From the NCBI GenBank assembly GCA_946887105.1, contig CAMPKJ010000020.1, forward strand, positions 1-34,974: DNA of 34,974 bases. Direction: 5' to 3'. Both the position numbers and the translations under genes were made by a program. Of the stretch, positions 7,884 to 16,568 are shown in pieces (the stretch's first letter is position 1; each line of letters starts with the position of its first letter). A model generated the notes under the pieces. That model had not been told where the DNA came from, searched no databases, and saw only the letters and a program-made list of their open reading frames with translations. The DNA is from an uncultured Acidobacteriota bacterium (GTDB taxonomy: Bacteria; Acidobacteriota; Thermoanaerobaculia; Gp7-AA8).

Positions 7884-9011
7884 CTACAGAAAACGCATCC
7901 AGCGGCTGTTCGACATTCTCTTTTTCGCGGCGTAGGCGCGCGACGGGAAGTAGAGCGCGATCACCACCAGAGCCGTGACGAGATACAGCAACGGCAGACT
8001 CCACATGTACTCCGGCGGCGCGTCCGGCGGCAGCATCGGATGGTTCGCGAACAGCCAGCCGGTGCTCTCCGGCGTGCGCACGACCGAGATCAGCACCGCG
8101 ATCAGATGGATGAGCGGGATGTGCAGGACGTAGTAGAAGAACGGCACCTGACCGAAGACGGCCAGCCATCGGGCGATGCGGCCGCGCGCGTTTTCGAAGA
8201 ACGGCAGCAGCAGGAACATCGGGCCGAGCGTCATCAGCAGGAATTGCAGCGACGCGGGATATTTGGTGGTGTTCAGAACTCCGAGCGCGGAGCCATCCCA
8301 CGGCCGCGGATCGCCGTAGATGCCGGTGGTGCGCAGGATGACGAACAGTGCTATCGCGACGATCCCGGTCGCCACGCAGACGCCGCGGCGGCGTTCCCGC
8401 GGCAGTTCCATCACTCGGCCGAAACCGTAGCCGGCGGCCATGACGCCGGCCCATGGGATGAGCGTGTAGAGCACGACCACGTCCCAGCCGAGTCCGGGCA
8501 CCTCGAACATCCACCCCGCGTAAAGCACGCGCAACAACCACGACGGCGATTCGATCGCGTTGACGGTCGGTGCGAGCATGTGATGTCCGGCGATGATGGC
8601 CACGCCGATGCCTGCGACGGCGACCGGCGGCAGAAAGACCAGCGCGCCGAGGATCACCATCGACCAGCCGATCACCCAGATCACGCCCGCGAAGGTGAAG
8701 TTCGCGTAGTCGAAATTGAACGTCCATGCGAAGCGGAGCAGCGTCAGCTCGAGCAGCACCAGCCACAGTCCGCGCACGATCAGGAACTTCGCCAATGCAC
8801 CGCGCGACCCGGCCTTGAGCCCGTAGAGATACGCGGCCGTACCGGCCAGGAACACGAACACGGGCGCGCAGAAATGCGTCACCCAGCGCGTGAAGAACAC
8901 AGCCGGATCAGGCCCGCCCGCGGGCACGCCTGCATAGACGCGGACGTGGTCGATGGCCATCAGCACCATCACCGCGCCGCGCACGATGTCGAGCGAGAGA
9001 ATGCGCTGCAT
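7884..9011 (-). CDS. DUF1624 / heparan-alpha-glucosaminide N-acetyltransferase-like membrane protein
   Basis: 375 residues with about ten hydrophobic segments. The N-terminus 'RILSLDIVRGAVMVLMAIDHVRVYAG' matches the DUF1624/YeiB-like acyltransferase family, in which the D-x-x-RG and the His after the first helix are conserved. 'CAPVFVFLAGTAAYLYG' follows. Such proteins probably move acyl groups across the cytoplasmic membrane to envelope sugars; the exact substrate is unknown. The start ATG at 9009-9011 begins the conserved motif and has TATCAT 6 nt upstream, so a leaderless transcript separate from the response-regulator gene is likely. It converges on the serine hydrolase gene with 2 bp between the stop codons. 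Confidence 0.85.
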   Translation of the reverse strand: MQRILSLDIVRGAVMVLMAIDHVRVYAGVPAGGPDPAVFFTRWVTHFCAPVFVFLAGTAAYLYGLKAGSRGALAKFLIVRGLWLVLLELTLLRFAWTFNFDYANFTFAGVIWVIGWSMVILGALVFLPPVAVAGIGVAIIAGHHMLAPTVNAIESPSWLLRVLYAGWMFEVPGLGWDVVVLYTLIPWAGVMAAGYGFGRVMELPRERRRGVCVATGIVAIALFVILRTTGIYGDPRPWDGSALGVLNTTKYPASLQFLLMTLGPMFLLLPFFENARGRIARWLAVFGQVPFFYYVLHIPLIHLIAVLISVVRTPESTGWLFANHPMLPPDAPPEYMWSLPLLYLVTALVVIALYFPSRAYAAKKRMSNSRWMRFL

Positions 9012-9017
9012 CGGGAA

Positions 9018-9023
9018 ATGATA
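9018..9023 (-). promoter_or_regulatory. Predicted -10 box for a leaderless acyltransferase transcript
   Basis: TATCAT on the minus strand, exactly 6 nt before the ATG. It lies in the 29-bp gap after the response-regulator stop codon. Confidence 0.5.
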
Positions 9024-9040
9024 GGCCGAGCCGCGCGGAG

Positions 9041-10402
<1,362 letters not shown>

Positions 10403-10427
10403 TGGCCCTCCGGCTGCGCCGGCGGCT

Positions 10428-10542
10428 GTTGTCGGTTGTCGGTTGTCGGTTGTCTGTGCAGCATCGTCCGGGCGACAGCGCTCGCGGGATCGTTCCCGCA
10501 AGGCGACGCCTCGCAGACAACCGACAACCGATCACCGATAAC
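10428..10542. repeat. Palindromic element with GTTGTCG tandem arms
   Basis: Four 7-bp units (GTTGTCG at 10428, 10435, 10442; GTTGTCT at 10449), a core of about 60 nt, then four reverse-complement units (10515-10542) that decay away from the core. The core has its own hairpin, GCGGGA / TCCCGC (10484-10499). It sits between the kinase and its response regulator inside one transcription unit. Confidence 0.85.
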
Positions 10543-10547
10543 AACTA

Positions 10548-11600
10548 TCAACACGCCTCCCCTCCAAAAATCACCCGAAACGTCGTTCCTGCCGGCGAGG
10601 TACTGGCGAGCAGGAGATCGCCGCCGTGATCGAGCATCACTTTGCGCGAGATGGACAGGCCCAGGCCCATCCCCTCGCCGATCCGGCGCGTGGTGACGTA
10701 GGGATCGAAGATGCGGGCGCGCAGCGATTCGGGGACGCCGCCGCCGTCGTCGGTCGCGTCGAGCATGACCCGCGATCCGTTCTTCACGATCGTGAACCGC
10801 ACCAGGCTTGCGCCCGCGCGCGCGCTGTTCGAACAGAGATTCACCAGCACCTGGCGGAACATATCGCGATCGACGCAGACCACGGCATCGCCGCCGCTGT
10901 CCTGCAGCGCCATTCCCTGCCAGGCGTTGGCGAACGTCGAACAGAACTCCTCGATCATCTCGCCGAGGGACTCGCGGCGGACCACTGGCTGTCCGATGCC
11001 GGCGAACGACGAGAACTCGCGTGTGTAGCGCGCCAGGCGCTCCAGCTCTTCCGAGACGCTCTCCTGCGCTCGCGCCATCTCCTCATCCGAAGCGCCGCCG
11101 CGCACGAGATCGGCGTAGCGCTCCATCTCCAGCCGCGCCGCGGTGAGCGGCCCTTTGATCTCGTGCGCGTGCCTGCGCGCCGTCTCCTGCAGCGACGTCA
11201 CGCGCGCCAGGTAATCGCGCCGCTCGCGCTCCTGCGCGCGGCGATAGCGGATCCACAGCAGCAGCGCCGCCGCCGTGGCCGCGATCGCGAAGACGAGGAT
11301 CAAGGCCAGCTCGAAGCGCCGCAGCATGGCCTCGCGATTCATGCGCAGCACGTCGATGCGATTGAGCAGCTTCTGCGTTTCCTCGAAGCGTTTGCGGTAT
11401 TCGGCGCGATGCGCGGGATCGTGCGAGCGCAGCGCCTTCTGATCCTCCATCGACGCTTCGAGCGCGGCGCGCACCTCGGGGCGCAACGCGACGTCGAGCC
11501 AGACGCTGGAGATCTGATGCAGCACGATCCAGAACAGCAGCGTCGCCGCCGCGATCGTGATCACCACCGCCAGCACGAAACGCGTCTGCTTCACCGGCAA
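10548..11600 (-). CDS. Membrane-bound sensor histidine kinase
   Basis: 350 residues. Membrane helix at about 7-28, a short periplasmic helical region (30-95, highly charged), and a second helix at about 97-117. Then a dimerisation/phosphoacceptor domain with H146 ('HAHEIKGPLTAARLEME'), followed by a HATPase domain: N box 'VNLCSNSARAGA', G1 'DDGGG', F box 'IFDPYVTT', G2 'GEGMGLGLSI'. No PAS or HAMP domain is recognised. The start is TTG at 11598-11600 or GTG two codons later; no in-frame ATG is nearby. It lies 4 bp after the DUF4390-like gene and upstream of the sigma-54 response regulator, its obvious partner. The signal sensed is unknown. Confidence 0.93.
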   Translation of the reverse strand: MPVKQTRFVLAVVITIAAATLLFWIVLHQISSVWLDVALRPEVRAALEASMEDQKALRSHDPAHRAEYRKRFEETQKLLNRIDVLRMNREAMLRRFELALILVFAIAATAAALLLWIRYRRAQERERRDYLARVTSLQETARRHAHEIKGPLTAARLEMERYADLVRGGASDEEMARAQESVSEELERLARYTREFSSFAGIGQPVVRRESLGEMIEEFCSTFANAWQGMALQDSGGDAVVCVDRDMFRQVLVNLCSNSARAGASLVRFTIVKNGSRVMLDATDDGGGVPESLRARIFDPYVTTRRIGEGMGLGLSISRKVMLDHGGDLLLASTSPAGTTFRVIFGGEAC

Positions 11601-11604
11601 CGCC

Positions 11605-12189
11605 TCATCGCACGCTCAGCTCCACGTTCCACCGGTACGACGTCAGCGGCTTCGCGCTCAGCGTCGTCCCGATCAAAGCGTCGACGAGCCCGGGCGTGCC
11701 GCCGTCACCCGCGCCGACGCCGCCCGACTTGGTGATCCACTGCCGCGCATCCTCCTCCTCGGCCGCCGAGAACGGCAGCACCGACAGATCGACCTGTAAC
11801 GGCAGTCGCGCGGCACGGGTGGCCAGCACGCGCACCGGCGTGCGCCACCACTTCTCCAGCGCCTCCATCGATGCCAGGCGCTGCCGCTCGCTCTTGCGAT
11901 CGAACTCGATCTTCTGCGCGATCCACACCTCGTCCCAGAGGTCGTAGCGGATCTCGATGCGCGCGCCGCTGACGATGCGCGTGTCGCGTTGCCGCGTCAC
12001 GAGCAGGAACGTGGTCGTCAATCCGCTGCGGAGCTGTTTGCGCACGCTCGCGTCCTGCAGGATCGACACGGGCAGGTTCGCCGCCACCACGCCACCGGGC
12101 TGCACGGTGAACGCGAGCGGCGGCTGCTGCGCGCGCAAACCGATCGCGAGCACCAGAGAAAACGCGAGCACCAGCGCGGGTCTCACCAT
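11605..12189 (-). CDS. DUF4390-like exported protein
   Basis: 194 residues with an N-terminal signal peptide ('VLAFSLVLAIGLRAQ'). The rest is beta-rich with 'RIEIRYDLWDEVWIAQKIEF' and an amphipathic 'RLASMEALEKWWRTP', which resembles DUF4390. In other proteobacterial genomes DUF4390 genes sit beside an NtrY/NtrX-type kinase and regulator pair, and here too a kinase and sigma-54 regulator follow directly. A role as periplasmic partner of the kinase is inferred. Its ATG overlaps the end of the Omp85-like gene by 7 bp, indicating translational coupling. The family call is by pattern only. Confidence 0.6.
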   Translation of the reverse strand: MVRPALVLAFSLVLAIGLRAQQPPLAFTVQPGGVVAANLPVSILQDASVRKQLRSGLTTTFLLVTRQRDTRIVSGARIEIRYDLWDEVWIAQKIEFDRKSERQRLASMEALEKWWRTPVRVLATRAARLPLQVDLSVLPFSAAEEEDARQWITKSGGVGAGDGGTPGLVDALIGTTLSAKPLTSYRWNVELSVR

Positions 12190-13511
12190 GCGTACCCCAC
12201 GCCGAGGCGCAGCACGCCCCAGGAACTGCGGCGGACCCAGCTCGCGGTCAGTTGCTGTTGCTCGGCGCGATAGAAATCTCCGTAGTGGATGTCGCGCGTG
12301 CCGATGAGCGCGTTGAGCTCGAGGCGCGAGTCGCCGTTCCTCGTGCGCGACGCGTCCCAGAGACTGTACGAATAGCCGCCCACGATCGTGCCGCGCGTCA
12401 CGTGATCGCCGGTCTGCCCGATCACCGCGCTCTCGGCGCTGAAGTGCGTGAACCCGGCCTCGATCCCCGCGGAGACCGAATTGCGCTCGTCGAGCTCGAA
12501 GTAGCGCACCGCCTTGACCGTCACTTCGCGCGCTTCGCGATGCACCGTATCGCCTTGCACGACGTAATTCGGGGGGAACTGGCCGGGGTTGAGGACGATG
12601 AACCGGTACGTGGCCGCATCGCTCCAGCTGAACCGCGGACGCACGGTCAGCAGCGTTCCGCGCGTCGGGAGGAAGGGCTTGTTGGTGGTGTTGTACGACC
12701 ACGTCACGCCGACGATGCGCTGCGCGCTGTTCGTGTCGAAGGTCTGGTCGCCGAACTGCTCGACGTTGTCGCCGATGCGCGTTTCGTCGAGCTCCAGCGT
12801 CAGCGTCTGATTGCCGGACAGCGGCACGCCGACCACGAGCTGCGGCGACACGGTGCTGTCCGACTCGGTGATGACGCGCTTGAGGTTCAGCGTCGCGAAT
12901 GCGCGCGTGCCGAAGAGATCGTACTGCGTATAGCCGACCGCCACCGCCGCGTAGTCGCGCGCGAAGTCGCCGCCGTAATCGGAGCTGATCAGCGCGACGT
13001 GCAACGCGCCGCGGCGTCCCACGAACCAGCGCATGCCCAGCGTGGCCGCGCTGTCGGCGACGCCGATGCGATCGCTGTAGTCGGGCTCCACGCGATGATC
13101 GGTGGTGAAGATGGGCCGCAGGTCGAGCGCGTAGAAGAACGGCTTGGTCTCGTTGATGGTGACCACGAGCACGTAGCGCCCGCGCTCCGATCCCTTTTCG
13201 AGCGAGAACTCGGCCGACAGCAGAAACGGCAGTCGCATCAGCCGAGCCGAGGCATCGCGCAGTTCCGCTTCCGAATACTCCTCTCCTTCGCGCAGCCGCG
13301 ACTCCGCCACGACCACGTCCGGCGAGACGCGGCGCGCCTCGCGCACTTCGATTTTCTCGATGAAGAAGTTCGGCGTCGTCGCGCCGTCCTGTGCGAACAG
13401 CGGTGCCGCCGCCACGAACGTGGCAATCAGAATCAGAACCAGAACCGCTCGAGTGATGGATGACAAGGTCAGGGGCCTCCCGCCGCTCCTCCAAGGCGAG
13501 CGGAGTGCCAT
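12183..13511 (-). CDS. Omp85/BamA-like outer membrane protein with one POTRA-like domain
   Basis: 442 residues from the ATG at 13509-13511. The signal region is long: a basic segment, then 'AVLVLILIATFVAAAPLFAQ' ending near residue 41. Mature protein: one POTRA-like domain, 'FFIEKIEVREARRVSPDVVVAESRLREGEEYSEAELRDASARLMRLPF', then about 300 residues of alternating beta strands ending 'LRLGVGYAW', as expected for an outer-membrane barrel with a C-terminal aromatic. BamA has five POTRA domains; one makes this a TamA/short-Omp85 relative rather than the main assembly factor. It heads a run with the DUF4390-like, kinase and regulator genes, suggesting envelope-stress sensing. The start is uncertain; no Shine-Dalgarno sequence is visible. 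Confidence 0.8.
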   Translation of the reverse strand: MALRSPWRSGGRPLTLSSITRAVLVLILIATFVAAAPLFAQDGATTPNFFIEKIEVREARRVSPDVVVAESRLREGEEYSEAELRDASARLMRLPFLLSAEFSLEKGSERGRYVLVVTINETKPFFYALDLRPIFTTDHRVEPDYSDRIGVADSAATLGMRWFVGRRGALHVALISSDYGGDFARDYAAVAVGYTQYDLFGTRAFATLNLKRVITESDSTVSPQLVVGVPLSGNQTLTLELDETRIGDNVEQFGDQTFDTNSAQRIVGVTWSYNTTNKPFLPTRGTLLTVRPRFSWSDAATYRFIVLNPGQFPPNYVVQGDTVHREAREVTVKAVRYFELDERNSVSAGIEAGFTHFSAESAVIGQTGDHVTRGTIVGGYSYSLWDASRTRNGDSRLELNALIGTRDIHYGDFYRAEQQQLTASWVRRSSWGVLRLGVGYAW

Positions 13512-13603
13512 GAAAAGCGCGGCCCCGCGCGACGCTCTTTCTTCGCGCAAACGATTCTCACGATGAGAGTTGTGATGCGCGTTACCCGCCGAGCACCACC
13601 GCG

Positions 13604-14014
13604 TCAGTGTATGGGATTCCCGACAGCGGGTGTATGGGCGATCTTCCACTCGTCGTCGAAGCGCAACGCAAACGCCACAGCTTCGGAACCGCGCGCCGAT
13701 CGCATCCGCACGTGCGCCAGCGCTTCGGCGTCATCGCGCGCGATCGTCTCCGCCTCGATCTCCGTCGGCTCGCCGGCGCGCCCCTGCCACGATTTCTGCA
13801 GCGCTTCCAGCTCTCCGCGCGACATCGACGGCGGCTCGGCGAGATAGGTGCGAGCGCGCTCCCAGCGCTTCGCCATCACCTCGCGCACGAATCCTTCCGC
13901 GACTGCATCGGGCGGCGGAACGAACGTCTCGCGATCGTCGAACTGCTCCACCGCCAGCGCGCTGATGCCGATCAGCAGCGCCGCCGCGATCGCGATACCG
14001 AGGAGCTCCTTCAT
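13604..14014 (-). CDS. Small membrane-anchored protein of unknown function (NTF2-like?)
   Basis: 136 residues. One N-terminal membrane helix or uncleaved signal ('LLGIAIAAALLIGISALAV', 4-22), then a soluble domain of about 105 residues: 'VREVMAKRWERARTYLAEPPSMSRGELEALQKSWQG' followed by beta strands with 'VAFALRFDDEWKIAHTP'. The helix-then-sheet layout ending in 'W-K-I' recalls NTF2-like/DUF4878 domains, but this is only a resemblance. Its ATG overlaps the stop of the upstream DUF421 gene (ATGA), so it is translationally coupled to it. Confidence 0.75.
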   Translation of the reverse strand: MKELLGIAIAAALLIGISALAVEQFDDRETFVPPPDAVAEGFVREVMAKRWERARTYLAEPPSMSRGELEALQKSWQGRAGEPTEIEAETIARDDAEALAHVRMRSARGSEAVAFALRFDDEWKIAHTPAVGNPIH

Positions 14015-14493
14015 TTCCCGAGGTCTTTCTTCGTGGCCGGCTCGTCTTCCGGATTACGGATCACCGAGAGGTCGTGACCGCGCTCCAGCAGCGCGATGTG
14101 CACTTCGCTCCAGTCTTCGATTCCCTTCAAGCGCAGGAGGTGCGCGAGATCGCCTTCATTGAGTTGCTGCTTGCGCAGTTCATGGCCGTCTTCATGACCG
14201 TCGCGCAGGACCGCGCTCGACCAGCCGTTCACGAGATGGAAGAAGCGTAGCGAGTGAAATGCGCCGATCTTCGTCAGCGCATCGCAGAGCAGGATGCTCC
14301 CCACCGCGCCGGCGAATCGCGCCACCGGCACCTCCGCCCACAGCGCGTCGTCGATCAGATCGCCGAGGATCAGCGCCACGATGAAATCGAACGGCGTGGC
14401 CTGACTGATCACGCGCTTGCCGCTCATGCGCGTCACGACCAGCAGATACAGATAGGCCACGACCGCGCGGACGGCGATTTGCCCGAGGGTCAT
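14011..14493 (-). CDS. DUF421 (YetF-like) membrane protein, second of a pair
   Basis: 160 residues. Starts MTLGQIAVRAVVAYLYLLVVTRMSGKR, with three membrane helices in the first 85 residues and the family signature 'MSGKRVISQATPFDFIVALILGDLIDDAL'. A cytoplasmic domain follows ('LNEGDLAHLLRLKGIEDWSEVHIALLERGHDLSVIR'). DUF421 proteins occur with stress and spore envelope functions; the biochemical role is unknown. It overlaps the upstream paralogue by ATGA and the downstream small protein by ATGA. Its C-terminus stops shortly after 'VIRNPEDEPATKKDLGK'. Confidence 0.88.
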   Translation of the reverse strand: MTLGQIAVRAVVAYLYLLVVTRMSGKRVISQATPFDFIVALILGDLIDDALWAEVPVARFAGAVGSILLCDALTKIGAFHSLRFFHLVNGWSSAVLRDGHEDGHELRKQQLNEGDLAHLLRLKGIEDWSEVHIALLERGHDLSVIRNPEDEPATKKDLGK

Positions 14494-15050
14494 CGCTTCT
14501 CCCCGAGCGCCTCCGGCGTGTCGGTGCGTTTCGCGCCGGGCGGAATCTCTTTGGCCTCCTCGCCGCGCACGTCCGATTTCTTGAGCGGCTCGGCCCAATC
14601 CTCGCGGATGACGCTCACCTGCCCGTCCACTTCCATGATCGCGAGCTTCACCTCGCGCATGTCGGAGACATCGTTGAGACGCAGCGCCGCCAGCACTTCG
14701 AGCTCGTTCATCATTTCGCTGCGCAAGCCTTTGCGCACGAACTCGCCGTCGCGCACGATCTCGGTCGGAGTGCCTTCGAGCACGCGACTGAGGCCGTGAT
14801 TCCAATACGTCAGCCACGCCGTCAGGTATTTGCAGAGCGCGATGACCGCGATCGCGACCACGCCCTGCGCGATGGTGACGTCGCCGTAGATCACCTCGTC
14901 GACGATCTCGCCGAGCATCAACGCGACCAGCAGATCGAAGGCCGTGAAGTTGCCGACCGTGCGCTTGCCAAGCACGCGGATGACGATCAGCATCACGGCG
15001 TAAATGAGCACGCCGCGGGCCGCCGTCATCCCCAGTTCCTGCCAGTCCAT
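14490..15050 (-). CDS. DUF421 (YetF-like) membrane protein, first of a pair
   Basis: 186 residues from ATG 15048-15050, chosen because GGAGG lies 7 nt upstream and the hydrophobic segment starts soon after; a longer frame exists. Family signature 'VLGKRTVGNFTAFDLLVALMLGEIVDEV', three membrane helices, then a cytoplasmic alpha/beta domain ('EMMNELEVLAALRLNDVSDMREVKLAIMEVDGQVSVIRE'). It is a paralogue of the next gene, with which it overlaps by ATGA; a hetero-oligomer is plausible. It is divergent from a tiny membrane protein gene, across a 93-bp region holding a 23-bp palindrome. Confidence 0.9.
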   Translation of the reverse strand: MDWQELGMTAARGVLIYAVMLIVIRVLGKRTVGNFTAFDLLVALMLGEIVDEVIYGDVTIAQGVVAIAVIALCKYLTAWLTYWNHGLSRVLEGTPTEIVRDGEFVRKGLRSEMMNELEVLAALRLNDVSDMREVKLAIMEVDGQVSVIREDWAEPLKKSDVRGEEAKEIPPGAKRTDTPEALGEKR

Positions 15051-15082
15051 CTGTCCGCCTCCACAAAGACGGCCTGAGCAAA

Positions 15083-15105
15083 TTTGGGACCGGACCGGTC
15101 TCAAA
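15083..15105. promoter_or_regulatory. Operator-like 23-bp palindrome between divergent genes
   Basis: TTTGGGACCGG (15083-15093) and CCGGTCTCAAA (15095-15105) form an inverted repeat with one mismatch and a 1-bp centre. It lies in the intergenic region of the DUF421 operon and the small membrane protein, and overlaps where a -35 for the rightward TACGCT box would be. Confidence 0.45.
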
Positions 15106-15116
15106 CCGGACTGGGC

Positions 15117-15122
15117 TACGCT
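15117..15122 (+). promoter_or_regulatory. Predicted -10 box of small membrane protein gene
   Basis: TACGCT, 21 nt before the ATG at 15144. A leader of about 15 nt with no Shine-Dalgarno sequence would result. Confidence 0.35.
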
Positions 15123-15143
15123 TTTGCACCCTGCGCCGTTTCC

Positions 15144-15299
15144 ATGGGCAACTTACTTTGGCTGATCATCATCATCCTTCTGATCCTGTGGCTGGGCGGC
15201 TTCGCCTTTCAGATCGGCGGCAACCTGGTCCACATCCTGATCGTCATCGCGCTGATCCTGCTGATCTATCGCCTGGCGACCGGCCGCCGCGTGCTCTGA
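15144..15299 (+). CDS. Small two-helix membrane protein (lmo0937 type)
   Basis: 51 residues: 'MGNLLWLIIIILLILWLGGFAFQIGGNLVHILIVIALILLIYRLATGRRVL'-type layout, that is, two hydrophobic helices joined by 'GGFAFQIGG' and a basic C-terminus. This matches the lmo0937-family small membrane proteins, which are widespread and often stress-induced; function unknown. The start at MGNLL was chosen because the upstream extension is polar and covers the palindrome region. It is divergent from the DUF421 pair. Confidence 0.85.
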   Translation: MGNLLWLIIIILLILWLGGFAFQIGGNLVHILIVIALILLIYRLATGRRVL

Positions 15300-15335
15300 C
15301 GCGCACGGGAAGATGAACACGCCGCGAGTGCGTGA

Positions 15336-15341
15336 TACGGT
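15336..15341 (+). promoter_or_regulatory. Predicted -10 box for a leaderless antiporter transcript
   Basis: TACGGT ends exactly 6 nt before the GTG start at 15348. No Shine-Dalgarno sequence is present. Confidence 0.5.
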
Positions 15342-15347
15342 CGGAGC

Positions 15348-16568
15348 GTGAACGCTCCGCAGGTAGCGCGTGTCGTCATCGCACTCGCGGTGGCAGCGGC
15401 ACTGGCCGTCATCGGCGCCCATCCGCGCGTGCGGAAGTGGGAGCGGCGCTTCGGTCTGACCGTCCTCGCCTCGTCCGGCTTTCCGTTCCTCCTCCTCGGC
15501 CTTCTCTTTCGCGAGCTCGGCGTGCTCACCGGCGACGTGCTCGGCGATCTCCGGCCTTTGTTCGAGTTCGGACTCGGCTGGGTCGGCCTGACCATCGGCA
15601 CGAACCTCAACCTGCGGCGCCTGGAACGCCTCCCCCCTTCGTCGACGGCGGTGATCACGCTGGCGACGCTGCTGCCGATTCTCCTCGCCGCGATCGCGTG
15701 CACGCTGACGCTGCTGTGGCTGGGCGTCGTTCCCGGCCAGGGTCTGACGCGCGACGCGCTGATCCTGATGGCCTGCGCCGCGGTCAGCGCGCCGGCGAAT
15801 CTCGACCTGCTGTTGCGGCAATGGAAGTCGTCGACGCAGATGATCCTGGAGATGACCCGCATCGATCAGCTCGCGGCGCTGGTGCTGCTCGGCTTCGTGG
15901 CCATCGTGTTCCGCCCCGACCGCACCGCCACGCTGTGGCACCTGCCGCGAAGCGGCTGGTTCATGATGACGCTCGGCCTGGGCACGCTGCTCGGCGTCGT
16001 GCTCTTCCTGCTCGTGCGCAAGGTGCGCGAGGAAACCGAAGAACTGGCGTTGCTCCTCGGCGGCGTCGCGCTGGCGGCGGGAATGGCCGGCTATCTCGCG
16101 CTCTCGGTCTCGGTCGTCTGCGCGCTCGCCGGCGCGGTGATGATCAACTTCCCGATGTCGCGCGGCGAACGGATCGTGCGCACGCTGCGCGAGGTCGAAC
16201 GGCCCATCTACTTTCTCTTCCTGTTCATCGTCGGCGCGGCGTGGCGTCCCGACGAATGGCAGGGCTGGGTGCTCGGCATCGTCTTCGCCGCGTCGCGCGC
16301 GTACGGAAAAATCATCGCCGCGCGCATCGCGTCGCACCTCGATCCGGACCTGCCTCCCTGGCAACCTTTCGCCGTGGCGTTCCTGCCGGAGAGCACGATC
16401 GCGATCGTGGTGCTGTTCAGCGCGACGGCGCTCGGCGGCGCGGGCGCAGCCGAGCCGGTGCGATGGGCGGTCAATGCGGTGATCGTCGGCAGCGTGCTCA
16501 CCGAAGTGGTCGTGCAGTGGTATCAGCGCGGCGAGCGGCGGCGCCTGGCGGAGGACACCGCCGCATGA
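15348..16568 (+). CDS. Cation/proton antiporter-like membrane protein, first of a pair
   Basis: 406 residues from a GTG start, with about 11-12 hydrophobic segments. The arrangement and sequence ('FGLGWVGLTIGTNLNLRRLERLP', 'LALSVSVVCALAGAVMINFP', 'FAVAFLPESTIAIVVLFSATALGG') are those of Na+/H+ exchanger-fold (CPA2/Kef) proteins. No C-terminal nucleotide-binding (TrkA-N) domain is present. The ion is unknown; an acidic residue in the mid-membrane segment ('MTRIDQLAALVLLG') may be part of the ion site. The next gene encodes a second protein of the same broad fold and overlaps by ATGA, so the two may form a hetero-oligomer (inference). Confidence 0.78.
   Translation: MNAPQVARVVIALAVAAALAVIGAHPRVRKWERRFGLTVLASSGFPFLLLGLLFRELGVLTGDVLGDLRPLFEFGLGWVGLTIGTNLNLRRLERLPPSSTAVITLATLLPILLAAIACTLTLLWLGVVPGQGLTRDALILMACAAVSAPANLDLLLRQWKSSTQMILEMTRIDQLAALVLLGFVAIVFRPDRTATLWHLPRSGWFMMTLGLGTLLGVVLFLLVRKVREETEELALLLGGVALAAGMAGYLALSVSVVCALAGAVMINFPMSRGERIVRTLREVERPIYFLFLFIVGAAWRPDEWQGWVLGIVFAASRAYGKIIAARIASHLDPDLPPWQPFAVAFLPESTIAIVVLFSATALGGAGAAEPVRWAVNAVIVGSVLTEVVVQWYQRGERRRLAEDTAA

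Noticed and set aside
6115..8766. 883-codon minus-strand frame opposite the aldolase and serine hydrolase genes
   Set aside because: It is antisense to two genes with intact catalytic motifs, is rich in Arg/Ala/His, has no domain, and crosses a palindromic repeat. It is a shadow of GC-rich codon use.
13555..13580. Short inverted repeat TCTCA-N3-TGAGA between the small anchored protein and the Omp85-like gene
   Set aside because: The stem is only five base pairs; too weak to call a terminator or operator.
14496..15129. Extended start for the DUF421 genes further upstream
   Set aside because: The longer frames begin with polar or Arg-rich sequence absent from the family; ATG 15048-15050 has a GGAGG at a proper distance.
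15060..15130. tRNA-like region with ACCGGTCTCAAACCGG
   Set aside because: It cannot form a cloverleaf and lacks a T-arm GTTCGA sequence; the symmetry is better read as an operator-like palindrome.
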